From NCBI GenBank assembly GCA_030950375.1, contig JAUZRN010000033.1:1-64000 (forward strand): DNA of 64,000 nt. The letters run 5' to 3'. The notes below the pieces were generated by a model. That model had not been told where the DNA came from. It worked only from the letters and a program-made list of their open reading frames with translations, and did no database searches. Both the position numbers and the translations under genes were made by a program. Shown one piece after another: positions 1-9,106 of this stretch (positions are counted from its first letter, which is position 1; every line of letters starts with the position of its first letter). The DNA is from Rhodothermus sp. (GTDB lineage: Bacteria; Bacteroidota; Rhodothermia; Rhodothermales; Rhodothermaceae).

Positions 1-1019
1 TGCATTTCCCGTTCCGAGGCTACCGTAATATCCGTATAGTTTTCGGATGCATGAAACGTCATGATCTCCTGCTCCACATAGGGATGCACCACATCCGTAT
101 CGATAATGTCTGTGAAGATAACCTCTGCTGTCCGTTTATTATCCGGCGTTGGCTGGATGTAGGTATCCCCGAAACGCATTTCCAGTCGGCTGTTGACCTG
201 CCACCCGATTCCGGCCACCACCACATCCGGTGCGCTGGGATCCAGATCCAGCACCACCCGCTCATCTGGATCCACCAGGGCCAGCGCCGCCTGTGCATCA
301 GCGACCGCTCCGGCATCATTCACCAGCGCGTTCACCTGCACATTCCCCGGGAAAATGAGGGCACGAAGCGCCCGGCTATATTTCGCCCGTGCCCGGAACA
401 TGAGCAACTGGCCCCGCAGATTATCATCGTTCAGGTCTTCGGCAATGGCAATGGCCTTGTCCAGGTAACCGATGGCCGTCGCATAAACCTGATCCAGGTT
501 TTCCCGACCAATCGGTGGGCCTGGCTCTTGCCGGTTGGAGAATGCAAAGTCATCAAACATATCCCCAATGACCACATAAATGATCGCGCCATAGAGATAG
601 GCTCGAGCCAGCGCCCGTCTATCTGTCAGCGCCCCTTCCTCCTGGAAGCTTTCCAGACGTTTGATTACCTCATCTGCCCACCACCGCGCTTCCGCCACAT
701 ATGGAAAGGCGGCGTCCGTGAACTCGTTAAAAGGATCGTCAATATTCCCAAAGTCCAGCTGTTGCCAGGCATCTCGCGATCCCACCCACACCAATTCATC
801 GGTTGCTGTAGAGTAAGGCGCCATCATTGCATAGACAGCGCGTGTCACCGCAGCTTCCACGCCATTGACCATAGGAACAACCGCTGCGGGATTCCCCAGA
901 TCTTCCTCAACCAGGTTGTTCGGGTTGTTGACATCCAGCAGATTACATCCTGTGAGCCCCAGACTCAGGATTAAACCAAGGGCCCACAACCCTGTCCGAA
1001 TTCCCTTATCGTAACGCAT
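1..1019 (-). CDS. SusD/RagB-family outer-membrane lipoprotein, 3' end outside window
   Basis: The first 339 codons of a SusD/RagB-type nutrient-binding lipoprotein are present; the C-terminal part lies beyond the left edge. The N-terminus has a hydrophobic signal ending in a lipobox (LGLTGC, Cys25), followed by NLLDVNNPNN, a typical SusD-like start. Later segments such as ALARAYLYGAIIYVVIGDMF and the stretch around RAKYSRALR resemble the helical TPR-like SusD core. SusD proteins sit on the cell surface and close over the SusC channel to capture substrate. The gene starts 19 bp after the stop of the SusC gene at 1039-4266, and GGAGAG precedes the ATG by about 6 nt, so the two form one operon. 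The substrate cannot be read from the sequence because no glycoside hydrolase or other enzyme is visible next to it. Confidence 0.9.
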   Translation of the reverse strand, partial: MRYDKGIRTGLWALGLILSLGLTGCNLLDVNNPNNLVEEDLGNPAAVVPMVNGVEAAVTRAVYAMMAPYSTATDELVWVGSRDAWQQLDFGNIDDPFNEFTDAAFPYVAEARWWADEVIKRLESFQEEGALTDRRALARAYLYGAIIYVVIGDMFDDFAFSNRQEPGPPIGRENLDQVYATAIGYLDKAIAIAEDLNDDNLRGQLLMFRARAKYSRALRALIFPGNVQVNALVNDAGAVADAQAALALVDPDERVVLDLDPSAPDVVVAGIGWQVNSRLEMRFGDTYIQPTPDNKRTAEVIFTDIIDTDVVHPYVEQEIMTFHASENYTDITVASEREM

Positions 1020-1038
1020 GGCAGTCTCTCCGTGTGGG

Positions 1039-4000
1039 TTAGAAGCCAAACCGAACCGTGAAGGTTACGCGCCGCGGCAGTATGAAGCCAAAGGCATCTA
1101 CGCCATCAAGGTAGTTCTGCGAAAGCTGACTACCACTGCCGCGTCCCACTGCATTGACTTCAGGATCCGGCCCGTCGTAGCGCGTCCAGAGTGCCAGGTT
1201 ACGCACGCCCAGCGTGAACGAGAGCCGATCGATCCCCCAGAGTCGCTGAAGCTGCGAGCGCGGCACGTCATAGGTAAGGCTGAGCTCCCGCCAGCGCAGG
1301 AAATCGGCGGGTTTGATCGTGTTCAGACCACTGAATGGAGCCAGCGCCAGCAATTCGTTCAGCCAGCGCTCCAGCGCCCGCAGCCGTACCTGCGGATCAT
1401 TCTTAGGATTGCCGTTGGCATCTATCCCACCGGTCGCATAATCACGCACTACCTCCGCAGACCACGGCAGGTTACGGCCAATGACCGGGTTCGCCTGACG
1501 GAAGGCAAACGTCAGATTGTTAACGTAATAGTTACCGGCCTTGAACTCAAAGGCGGTATAGAGTCGGAAATTGCGCAGGAATCGAATCGTCGCTCCGAAA
1601 GATCCCTGCCAGTCTGGGGTGGGCTTCCCAAGGTAGTGATCCAGCAGATCCCCATCCCCATCTTCATCGGCCAGCAACACGAGGGCCAGCGACTGCGGCA
1701 TGCTAACCCGTCCATTGGCCGGATTAATCAAATCTTCCGGGGTCAACGTGGCCAGGTAAGCCAGCACCTCATCCCGCGTATCTGGCTGGCCATCCCCGTT
1801 GAAATCAACCGGCAAACGATTGGGATCCGTGGGCAAGAGCTTAGCGCCAAAGTGCGCACCCGGTGCGTATCCTTCAATCAGGAAATTACGATAGCGCGGG
1901 TAACTACCACCCACCTTGATGGGCGGCGCGCCACCCATGTCCGTCACCTGTTCCCACAGGTACGAAGCATTGGCAAATACATCGATCGATAGGTTTTCAC
2001 TGTTGTAGAGATTGCCTTTCAGGCCCAGCTCGACACCACGCGCCTTCAGCTCTCCGATGTTGGTCAACTGACGGGCCCGGAATCCTCCCGTGACCGGGAA
2101 CTGCTTGTCTACCAGGGCATCGCTCACAACACGGTCCCAGTACGTGGCTTCTAAGGCCATCCGGTCCTGCCACAATCCCAGCTCTACGCCCACTTCCCAT
2201 TCAGTAGAAATCTCCGGCTTCAACTTGGGATTCCCCAGGTTACCGGGCGCAATACCTGGCCCACTGACCGAAGACAGCGGCACATATGTGGTCAATGCGT
2301 CGAAAGCACCCGGCTGCAGCCCGGATTGTCCGATGGCCGCACGCAACCGCAGGGAAGAAATCGGTCCCAACGGACGCCAGAACGGCGCATCCGAAGGAAT
2401 GAAGCTGAGCGAAGCCTTGGGATAGAACACAGCGTCAAACTCCGAACCAAAAGCACTGTTGGCGTCCAGGCGTCCGCCCACCGTCAGGAACAGATAGTCA
2501 TTGAAGCCAATCTGCTCCTGCGCAAAGATACCCAGGTTCACCACCTCCAGGAACGACTCAAACACGGACTGCTCGGCCGCTCCACCCGTCACGTCAATTC
2601 CTGGACCGGGGAAGCGCCGTCCTTCGGCCGACGACTCAATACGTCGCGTAATGAACCCCTGCGTTCCAAGGATAAAGACAGACTCCAGCGAAGAGGTCAG
2701 CCGCGTACGATGGGTCATCTTGATGTCGGCCGTGATATCCAGCGTGTTGAGGTCATCGATACGCCGCACTCCCTCTGGATTGTAACCGCTGAACTTGTCA
2801 ATATTCCATCCGAAGGGAAAGACTTCGCGGCTGAACTGGTTGACGACATCGACGCCAAAGGTGGCGTCAAACATCAACGGCCGAGAAGGACGGTAGTTCA
2901 GATTGATACTGCCAAAGAAACGATCCACATCCTGGGAGTAGATCTGCTGCAACCCTTCGTTGACCGTCATGAAAGCCGGTGAGCCCGTCTGGTTGTTGAA
3001 CCGTACCAGCTCGGGCTTACTGAACATGGCCAGCGTAAAGGCCGCAAAGATATTGTTATTGTTGTTGGGCGTCTCGTAGTGGCGCCGTGTCAACCCCGTC
3101 GATACACCGATACGCAGTTTATCGCTCGGGAAGATATTGACAGTTGCCGTCGCCTGAGCAATTCGGTTAATATCGGCTGAAAGCGTACGCACACCCGGCG
3201 GATAGCGCCGTCCCGTCTTGCCGCCAAACGGTCCATCCTCATCGGCCCAGCGCAGATTCAGGAAATAGGTAACCCCCGGCGTCCCTCCGGAAACAGAAGC
3301 GGCATAAGATTGCAAATATCCTGTTTCAAACAGCTCATGAATAAAGTTTTCCTGCACCAGTTCGAAGGGCCGCACGCTCCGCCCGAGATACTTCGACATG
3401 GTATCTGCAACCGCCTGATTCCATGCAAATCCTGTATTTGCAGGATAAATTCGCGGATACCAGGCGGCTCCCTGCTCGATCCGAAAACTAAACCGTGGGG
3501 GTCCTACCGCTCCCCGCTTGGTAAAGATCTGAATGACCCCATTGGAGGCTTCTGTCCCATAAAGCGTCGCAGCAGCTGCCCCTTTCAGAATCTCAATGCG
3601 CTCAATAGCTTCCGGGTCCAGATCATCCAGGCGTGAGGGAGAGCCTCCGCCTCCCGTTCCTACAAAGCCACCAAAACCTCCGCCCCGGTTGATCCGGATA
3701 CCATCAATGTAAACGACCGGCTCATTACTCTGCGAAAGAGAAGCCGACCCTCGAATGCGAATACGCGCCCCTTCTCCCGTAAGACCTCCTGAGGGTAATA
3801 CAGCCACAGAAGGCTCGCGCGCCAGCAACATCTCTGAGAGATTCTGCACCGGCGCCAACTCCAGTTCCGCCGCATTGATAGTGGCAATGGTGTTCCCCAG
3901 GCGCTTGACTTCGACCGGCCCACCAGCACCCGTTACAACCACTTCCTGGAGGTTCAGGGCCGTCTGATACAGCGCAAAATCGACCGTAACCGTCGCCCCC

Positions 4001-4266
4001 TCTTCTACGGTAACCTGTCGTGTTTCTGTACGATATCCAATAAAGCTGGCTTCCAGTGTATACGTCCCTGCAGGAACGCGCTCAATCGTGTAGTTTCCGT
4101 CAATATCCGTAGCCGCACCTCGCAACAGCTCGCGAATCACCACATTGACACCCGGAATGGGATCCTGTGTGTCGGCGTCAACCACGCGCCCCTTGATCGT
4201 CCCCTGTGCCAGCACACTTCCAGGCAGTAGTAGCAGCCACAACCAGAGCACATGTTTTGCGCGCAT
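1039..4266 (-). CDS. SusC/RagA-family TonB-dependent outer-membrane receptor
   Basis: A 1075-residue outer-membrane transporter. A signal peptide (MRAKHVLWLWLLLLPGSVLA) is followed by a carboxypeptidase regulatory-like beta-sandwich (about residues 22-105, with GRVVDADTQDPIPGVNVV), the plug domain (about 110-250, with RIRIRGSASLS, VYIDGIRI and IEILKGAAAATLYG) and a long beta-barrel ending in VTFTVRFGF with terminal Phe. The YG-T-EASNGVI motif at the plug end is typical of SusC. It pairs with the SusD-like lipoprotein that follows and should energise uptake of a large organic substrate through TonB. GGGAGAGG lies a few bases before the ATG. A promoter and a three-copy 21-bp-phased repeat lie upstream (4313-4408). 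Confidence 0.93.
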   Translation of the reverse strand: MRAKHVLWLWLLLLPGSVLAQGTIKGRVVDADTQDPIPGVNVVIRELLRGAATDIDGNYTIERVPAGTYTLEASFIGYRTETRQVTVEEGATVTVDFALYQTALNLQEVVVTGAGGPVEVKRLGNTIATINAAELELAPVQNLSEMLLAREPSVAVLPSGGLTGEGARIRIRGSASLSQSNEPVVYIDGIRINRGGGFGGFVGTGGGGSPSRLDDLDPEAIERIEILKGAAAATLYGTEASNGVIQIFTKRGAVGPPRFSFRIEQGAAWYPRIYPANTGFAWNQAVADTMSKYLGRSVRPFELVQENFIHELFETGYLQSYAASVSGGTPGVTYFLNLRWADEDGPFGGKTGRRYPPGVRTLSADINRIAQATATVNIFPSDKLRIGVSTGLTRRHYETPNNNNNIFAAFTLAMFSKPELVRFNNQTGSPAFMTVNEGLQQIYSQDVDRFFGSINLNYRPSRPLMFDATFGVDVVNQFSREVFPFGWNIDKFSGYNPEGVRRIDDLNTLDITADIKMTHRTRLTSSLESVFILGTQGFITRRIESSAEGRRFPGPGIDVTGGAAEQSVFESFLEVVNLGIFAQEQIGFNDYLFLTVGGRLDANSAFGSEFDAVFYPKASLSFIPSDAPFWRPLGPISSLRLRAAIGQSGLQPGAFDALTTYVPLSSVSGPGIAPGNLGNPKLKPEISTEWEVGVELGLWQDRMALEATYWDRVVSDALVDKQFPVTGGFRARQLTNIGELKARGVELGLKGNLYNSENLSIDVFANASYLWEQVTDMGGAPPIKVGGSYPRYRNFLIEGYAPGAHFGAKLLPTDPNRLPVDFNGDGQPDTRDEVLAYLATLTPEDLINPANGRVSMPQSLALVLLADEDGDGDLLDHYLGKPTPDWQGSFGATIRFLRNFRLYTAFEFKAGNYYVNNLTFAFRQANPVIGRNLPWSAEVVRDYATGGIDANGNPKNDPQVRLRALERWLNELLALAPFSGLNTIKPADFLRWRELSLTYDVPRSQLQRLWGIDRLSFTLGVRNLALWTRYDGPDPEVNAVGRGSGSQLSQNYLDGVDAFGFILPRRVTFTVRFGF

Positions 4267-4312
4267 AGCCTCTCCCGGAATGTTTTCAGTTGATCAATTT
4301 TTTCCTGTTCTT

Positions 4313-4345
4313 CGAAATTAGAACATTCTTTGCCATTACTTCAAG
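4313..4345 (-). promoter_or_regulatory. Candidate Bacteroidota-type promoter of the susC-susD operon
   Basis: Reading the minus strand, CTTG at 4345-4342 is followed after 21 nt by TAATTTCG at 4320-4313. This is close to the Bacteroidota -33/-7 consensus TTTG-N19-21-TAnnTTTG, with one mismatch in each element. The predicted start near 4306 gives a leader of about 40 nt before the susC ATG at 4266. Match by eye only. Confidence 0.45.
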
Positions 4346-4356
4346 ATTCCATGATA

Positions 4357-4408
4357 CTGAACGGTTGAAATAACGTGCTGAATGGTTCATAATCCTGGCT
4401 CAATGGTT
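4357..4408 (-). promoter_or_regulatory. Triple 21-bp-phased direct repeat, LytTR-type binding array
   Basis: Three 10-bp units lie exactly 21 bp apart: CTGAACGGTT at 4357, CTGAATGGTT at 4378 and CTCAATGGTT at 4399. On the minus strand they read AACCGTTCAG, AACCATTCAG and AACCATTGAG. LytTR-domain regulators are known to bind 9-bp direct repeats of the form [TA][AC][CA]GTTN[AG][TG] separated by 12-13 bp, that is one period of about 21 bp. ACCGTTCAG fits fully and the other two differ at one base. The array ends about 12 bp upstream of the -33 element of the susC promoter, a normal place for an activator. No LytTR protein is encoded in the window. Confidence 0.55.
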
Positions 4409-4516
4409 TACCGGGCCTCATCTGTATAGCGCTCCGGTCTGCGCATCTGCAATAAACAGGGCACCTGCTCCCTTTCCGGAACGAGGCTCCTGGCCTACGG
4501 TGCTTTTTACCATTAC

Positions 4517-4831
4517 CTACAGTCTCGCCGCAACATGCGGATACACGGTCAAAGAAACGAAGGCGTCAATAGGCAGACGCAGCGCTTTCAGTGCCCAGAG
4601 AGGCCCGGCCGGATCAAACGTAAAGGGCGCCAGCGTTCTGTCGGTACAAAAGAGCGGCAACGGGCAGGCTCCTGGTTGTCTTTGCTGCAGGATGGGAGCG
4701 TATCGCTTCAGGAAAACGGCGGACTCTGGAGGGTGACCCAGCACACACAGGCTGCGGTGGGCATCAAAATCTGTTGGCTGTGAATGTATAGCTCCACTTC
4801 GCTGAGCGTTCCACACGGGTGCTTTCGACAT
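4517..4831 (-). CDS. Uncertain small ORF downstream of the DUF4249 gene
   Basis: A 104-codon frame begins 10 bp after the stop of the DUF4249 gene, in the same direction. No family was recognised. The C-terminal half (CPLPLFCTDRTLAPF to LRLPIDAFVSLTVYP) has an ordinary protein-like mix with Pro, Leu and Asp, and codon use is not obviously unlike that of its neighbours. There is no signal peptide or membrane segment. It could be a real small gene or the remnant of one, since a second overlapping frame on the plus strand (4535-4783) looks no better. The sequence alone does not settle it. Confidence 0.35.
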   Translation of the reverse strand: MSKAPVWNAQRSGAIHSQPTDFDAHRSLCVLGHPPESAVFLKRYAPILQQRQPGACPLPLFCTDRTLAPFTFDPAGPLWALKALRLPIDAFVSLTVYPHVAARL

Positions 4832-4840
4832 AGTGGCAGG

Positions 4841-5734
4841 TCAACGTCCGACGATAAACGTATACTGCACCCGCGCATAGCTCCCAAAAACGCCCCGTCC
4901 CCCCGAGACATGTTCCAGAACAGCCGGGATCTCTCCAGGCGATAGGGTCGAGCCCCCGTGCTGTACAGACTGGGTTCGGATCAGGTCATACAGGTTGTCG
5001 TCCAGCGCGCTAATCGTCACGCGGTTGGGTCCGTAGAAGAGCACAGCCAGCCAGGGTAACCGTAGTCGGAGCGTCCCGTCAGGCATTTCCCTGTAGTTGG
5101 CCTCATTCAGAATAGGCGATCCACTTACGCGCAGCTCCTCGAGCGTAAAGGTGCTGTCTTCGTAGAGCGCGCGCCCCAGTGGGGTCAGATTCTCTTCGGT
5201 CGGCTCCAACGCCTCGGTGGTGATGATGTAGACGGCCTGGCGGCCGGGATACTCGCTACGGGTCATGAACAGTTCCAGGCGCACTTCGCTCTGATAGCGC
5301 ACGGAGTCAAGATTGGCGCCTAACACTCGAAAAGTGTCGGGTACTGTCGTTTCGGCCGTCAATAAGGTTCCGTCGGGCATTCGGGCCTCCAGCCGGTAGG
5401 TGCGCAACGGCCGCACGCGCACCCCTTGTACCAGAGGAACCGGCACATAGTAGCCGGGGGTGTCTGGATGCTCCGTATATGGATACCAGCGTTCGGGCAA
5501 GCCCTGCGCGTCTAACAGCGCAATGCGTACCTGCGCCCCGCGTACCCATACCGAGTCGGGCACATAGACTGCATCAAGCGGCATTGTCCGCGTCAGCCAT
5601 ACCGGCTGCAACGGCTCTCCCGCGATCTGGTACGACTCGACCACGTACTCCGGCGTGAATGAAACGGGTGCTACCTGATCGCAGGCAGCCCACCCGAACA
5701 TCCCAATCAGTATGCACCAGAAAACACGAGGCAT
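4841..5734 (-). CDS. DUF4249-family lipoprotein
   Basis: A 297-residue lipoprotein of the Bacteroidota DUF4249 type. The signal ends in a lipobox (FGWAAC, Cys18), followed by a beta-rich region with the family features VVESYQIAGEPLQPVWLTRT and TYRLEARMPDGTLLTAETTVP. Family members are typically encoded directly beside a TonB-dependent receptor with a carboxypeptidase-like N-terminal domain and are thought to be surface partners of it; their ligand is unknown. Here the gene starts 3 bp after the stop of such a receptor (5738-8005), so the two are clearly co-transcribed. Confidence 0.8.
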   Translation of the reverse strand: MPRVFWCILIGMFGWAACDQVAPVSFTPEYVVESYQIAGEPLQPVWLTRTMPLDAVYVPDSVWVRGAQVRIALLDAQGLPERWYPYTEHPDTPGYYVPVPLVQGVRVRPLRTYRLEARMPDGTLLTAETTVPDTFRVLGANLDSVRYQSEVRLELFMTRSEYPGRQAVYIITTEALEPTEENLTPLGRALYEDSTFTLEELRVSGSPILNEANYREMPDGTLRLRLPWLAVLFYGPNRVTISALDDNLYDLIRTQSVQHGGSTLSPGEIPAVLEHVSGGRGVFGSYARVQYTFIVGR

Positions 5735-5737
5735 AGC

Positions 5738-8005
5738 TCAAAACTGCAGGCTGAACGATAGGTTGGGTAACGGGATAGGAATCTGCGGTACTTCATTGCG
5801 CTTGACCTCTCCCTCGCGGTTAAACTCAAAGAAGTAGAACCACAGGTTACGTCGAGCATACGCGTTCAGCACCTGAAACTGCAGCGTATAGTCGGCCACG
5901 CCAAAAAAGCGGCCGTGACGCATCAGCCCTATGTCGAGCCGATGGTACGCCGGCAGGCGTGCATTGTTGTAGCCGGGTGTCAGAATTACGTTGCGTGTGT
6001 CGGCACCAAATGGATCCCGCGTGAGCCGATACCGACCCGACGGCTCCGTGTAGGCCTGTCCGGTGGCATAGGTAAAGACCGTTGAAAGTCGCCAATGACG
6101 TGACAGGTTAAAGCGGACCACCAGATTCAGGTCATGGGTGCGGTCGTACTTGGGAGGATAGAACTGTGGACGGCCGCGCTCGTCGAGGTTAACGCCCGGG
6201 AAGCGACGGCGCGTGCGGCTCCAGGTATAGCCCAGCAGTCCTGTCAACCGTCCTACGGAGCGTTGCAAAAGCACTTCCAGGCCATAGGCATACCCATCGC
6301 CTATCCGGAACAGGTCACGGTAAGCGAGTCCGGCCACGTTCGGTAGAAATGGATCAAATTCGAACAGCGCACGCATTGTACGGTAGTAGGCTTCTGTTTC
6401 TACATTGACGCCCGCCACCGGCTCCCATTTGGCGCCGATGACAAACTGGTCTCCCCAGGCCGGCTTTACCCCCTCGGCTACTGTCAACCAGACGTCAAAA
6501 GCGGTAATCAGCTCGCTGGAGATGAGCGTCAGATATTGATAATAGCGTCCATAACCAGCCTGCAAGCGCAGGTTAGCGCGCGGGCGGTACTCGATCGAAA
6601 GCCGCGGCTCCAGGCGCATATACCGTCCGCGCCCGAAATAGCTCAATCGGAGTCCTCCCTGTAACACCCAGAAGGCCGAAGGTCGAAACGTTTCCTGCAA
6701 GTAGAGCGCACCATAGAATGCATCAATGGAAGCCCGCATCCCCTCCTCCTCATCGAACCGATCCTGCAACCGAAAGCGAAACAGTCCACTCCAGTAGCCC
6801 AGTTTAAGGGTGTGCTTTTCGTCCGGAAAATACTCGAAGTCACCGCGCACCGACCAGTCTGTTACCGTGTTCCTGCGCTCAAAAGGTGTACCGGCCAGTT
6901 CGAAGGTTGGCAAACTGAAATAGTAAGAGCTGGTCAGCCGAAAACTCGCAAATACCCGTTCGGAAAACAGGTGCGTCCATCCGGCTGTAGCTGTGCGGTT
7001 ACCGTAAGTGACACGCAACTGGCTATCTGCCAGAAAAGGAAGCTGCAACACATCCTGCCCTGCATAAAAAGCCAGCGAGAACCGATCGTCGGCCGAGGCA
7101 TCAATATTCAATTTAGTGTTCAGATCATAAAAGTAAAACCGATCGGGCGCCCCCTCGACGTTTTGCCGACGCAGTACGGCCAGCAACGGTTCGATGGTTG
7201 AGCGTCGTACCGCGATCATCCAGGATCCCCACCGATAGGGGCCTTCCAGCATCAGCCGTGAAGCCAGCATGCCAATACTCAGTCGGCCATGCGTCTCATA
7301 GCGGTTGCCGTCTTTGTTATAGACGTCTAAAACTGATCCAAGACGGCCGCCATATTCTGCTGGATAGGCCCCTTTGTAGAGCCTGACGTCTTTGATGGCG
7401 TCAGGGTTGAAAGTGGAAAAAAAGCCAAAGACATGCGTTGGGTTATAGACGGTGGTGCCGTCCAGCAAAATCAGCGTCTGGTCCGGGCTTCCGCCGCGCA
7501 CATACAGTCCGCTCGAATAGTCGGAAGCGGCTTTGACCCCAGGCAGCAGTTGCAGCGTGCGGAATACGTCTGGCTCGAAAACGGCCGGCAGCTCCTGCAC
7601 CAGGCGGGTTTCCACCTGGGTGACGCCCAGGTTGCGGGCTTCCTCCAGTTCCCGTTCAGCGGTCACCACCACCTCGTCAGCCGTTAACGGCTCAGGCTCC
7701 AGTGCAATATCCAGCCGCCGGCTCTCACCGGGCTGAAGCGTCAAAGCGCGTTGAAAGAGGCGGTATCCGAGATATGACACGACCAAGGTATAGGTGCCAG
7801 GCGGAATTCCGGTCAGCGTAAAAAAGCCGGCCGCGTTCGTGGCCGTGCCATATGTCGTGCCCTTAAGCACGACGTTGGCCGAAATCAGCGACTCCCCCGT
7901 GGTAGCATCCCGAACGAACCCGCTGATCGTGGCCGGCTGCGCTCGACCTCCTACGGCCAACAGCAACCCACCGATCAGAACAAGCCAGCAGCCCCGCATG
8001 CCCAT
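5738..8005 (-). CDS. TonB-dependent receptor with carboxypeptidase-like N-terminal domain
   Basis: A 755-residue outer-membrane receptor. A signal peptide ending near GGRAQPA is followed by a carboxypeptidase regulatory-like domain (about residues 25-110, GFVRDATTGESLISANVVLKG), a plug (about 115-225, with SGLYVRGGSPDQTLILLDGTTV and VRLYKGAYPAEYGGRLGSVLDV) and a barrel ending in LSFSLQF. Plug motifs YVRGG, LLDG and YPAEYGGRLGSV are those of the receptor class linked to DUF4249 lipoproteins. The DUF4249 gene follows after 3 bp, and the phosphodiesterase gene ends 67 bp upstream in the same direction, so a three-gene operon is possible. Substrate unknown. Confidence 0.9.
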   Translation of the reverse strand: MGMRGCWLVLIGGLLLAVGGRAQPATISGFVRDATTGESLISANVVLKGTTYGTATNAAGFFTLTGIPPGTYTLVVSYLGYRLFQRALTLQPGESRRLDIALEPEPLTADEVVVTAERELEEARNLGVTQVETRLVQELPAVFEPDVFRTLQLLPGVKAASDYSSGLYVRGGSPDQTLILLDGTTVYNPTHVFGFFSTFNPDAIKDVRLYKGAYPAEYGGRLGSVLDVYNKDGNRYETHGRLSIGMLASRLMLEGPYRWGSWMIAVRRSTIEPLLAVLRRQNVEGAPDRFYFYDLNTKLNIDASADDRFSLAFYAGQDVLQLPFLADSQLRVTYGNRTATAGWTHLFSERVFASFRLTSSYYFSLPTFELAGTPFERRNTVTDWSVRGDFEYFPDEKHTLKLGYWSGLFRFRLQDRFDEEEGMRASIDAFYGALYLQETFRPSAFWVLQGGLRLSYFGRGRYMRLEPRLSIEYRPRANLRLQAGYGRYYQYLTLISSELITAFDVWLTVAEGVKPAWGDQFVIGAKWEPVAGVNVETEAYYRTMRALFEFDPFLPNVAGLAYRDLFRIGDGYAYGLEVLLQRSVGRLTGLLGYTWSRTRRRFPGVNLDERGRPQFYPPKYDRTHDLNLVVRFNLSRHWRLSTVFTYATGQAYTEPSGRYRLTRDPFGADTRNVILTPGYNNARLPAYHRLDIGLMRHGRFFGVADYTLQFQVLNAYARRNLWFYFFEFNREGEVKRNEVPQIPIPLPNLSFSLQF

Positions 8006-8072
8006 CTTTTCAGGTTCCGTCAGACTGGCGTTTTCTTACGAAAAGGTCTCTGGTCCGGTTGCTATGGTCTCC

Positions 8073-8906
8073 CTACGCCCGTAGCAGCGCTCCTGCCCGA
8101 TCTGGATAGTCTGTAATCAAGCCGTCGACTCCCATACGTAACAGCCGCCGCATGTCGCCAATGCGGTTGACGGTCCAGGGAATCAGGCGCATCCCGTGGG
8201 CATGGACCGCCGCTACCAGGTCCGTAGTGACCAGCCGATAGTCGGGGCCGTATACGTCCGGGACAAACCCCAGGCGTTCCAGTTGCCTTTCCAGCGGCCG
8301 GTGGTCCTGGCGTTCCACCAACAGCGATACGGCCAGTTCCGGGTACAACTGCCGGGCTACCTGGAGCACGCGCACATCGAACGAAAGCAGCGTGGTGCGC
8401 GCTGTCACCTCACAGGCGGCCACGACTGCCTGCACCCGTCGCACAAACGTCTCCGGGTCGGGCTGGTACGTGCCTTCCCATTCCGGCCGCGACTTGATTT
8501 CAATGCTGTAACTCACCGGCGACCGCCCCAGCTCCGCCGCATAGGCCTCGGCCCGGCGCAGCACCTCCTCCAGACGCGGCTTGGGTGCCGGCACCAGCTC
8601 CTGATGGGGAAAGCGCGGATGACGACGGCTCCCGCAATCAAACCGGACAATCTCAGCATAGCGCATGCGATAAAGGTTATAGCGCTTAAAAGGCCGTACC
8701 GGTCGCCCGGAGGGCTCCCGGCACAACGTGGCCGAAAACCAGGGCTCGTGTGAGACAACCACCTCGCCATCGCCCGCAATCACCACATCCATCTCCAATG
8801 ACGTGACGCCCAGTTCCATTGCCCGGGCAAAAGCCGGCCATGTATTCTCCGGCCGCAACCCCCGCGCCCCTCGATGTCCTTGAATGTCAAACGAACGTTT
8901 TTGCAT
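8073..8906 (-). CDS. Glycerophosphodiester phosphodiesterase
   Basis: A TIM-barrel GDPD of about 277 residues that hydrolyses glycerophosphodiesters to glycerol 3-phosphate and an alcohol. The family hallmarks are the N-terminal HRGARGLRPENTWPAF (catalytic His and Arg), LEMDVVIAGDGEVVVSHEP (metal-binding Glu and Asp, catalytic His) and the C-terminal IPWTVN and GVDGLITDYPD. There is no signal peptide, so it is probably cytoplasmic. The frame opens with GTG-ATG; the ATG at 8906 is taken here, with the GTG at 8909 as alternative. It precedes the receptor and DUF4249 genes in the same direction and may provide phosphate or glycerol from phospholipid headgroups. Confidence 0.9.
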   Translation of the reverse strand: MQKRSFDIQGHRGARGLRPENTWPAFARAMELGVTSLEMDVVIAGDGEVVVSHEPWFSATLCREPSGRPVRPFKRYNLYRMRYAEIVRFDCGSRRHPRFPHQELVPAPKPRLEEVLRRAEAYAAELGRSPVSYSIEIKSRPEWEGTYQPDPETFVRRVQAVVAACEVTARTTLLSFDVRVLQVARQLYPELAVSLLVERQDHRPLERQLERLGFVPDVYGPDYRLVTTDLVAAVHAHGMRLIPWTVNRIGDMRRLLRMGVDGLITDYPDRAGALLRA

Positions 8907-8927
8907 CACGCTATCTTTATTTGATCA

Positions 8928-8935
8928 CAAATATA
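8928..8935 (-). promoter_or_regulatory. Bacteroidota-type -7 element of the phosphodiesterase gene
   Basis: TATATTTG on the minus strand matches the TAnnTTTG -7 consensus fully. A weak -33 candidate (TTTC) lies about 21 nt upstream. The implied leader before the start codon at 8906-8909 is short, about 15 nt. Confidence 0.45.
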
Positions 8936-9106
8936 AATTTATTCAAGGTTTCTCCCGAAATAAAATGAGAACTTTTTTCATCTGAGGCGTTCGCCATTGT
9001 AGCAGCTTTTTGCTATTTTTAGTTGGTTTTTCGGCTTTGTTCGACTTTTGAAACCTTTTTGTGTTCGTTTTCAACCGTTTAACTATAACAGTCTGTTTGT
9101 CATAAA

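Noticed and set aside
1018-1992. Long plus-strand ORF (324 codons)
   Set aside because: It lies antisense to the SusC gene, is low in hydrophobic structure and rich in Arg/Gln, and has no motif; it arises from codon bias of the real gene.
8889-8900. AAACGAACGTTT near the phosphodiesterase start, similar to the TetR operators
   Set aside because: It lies in the coding start, downstream of the promoter, matches only part of the operator, and the gene has no link to the acyl-CoA cluster; chance is more likely.
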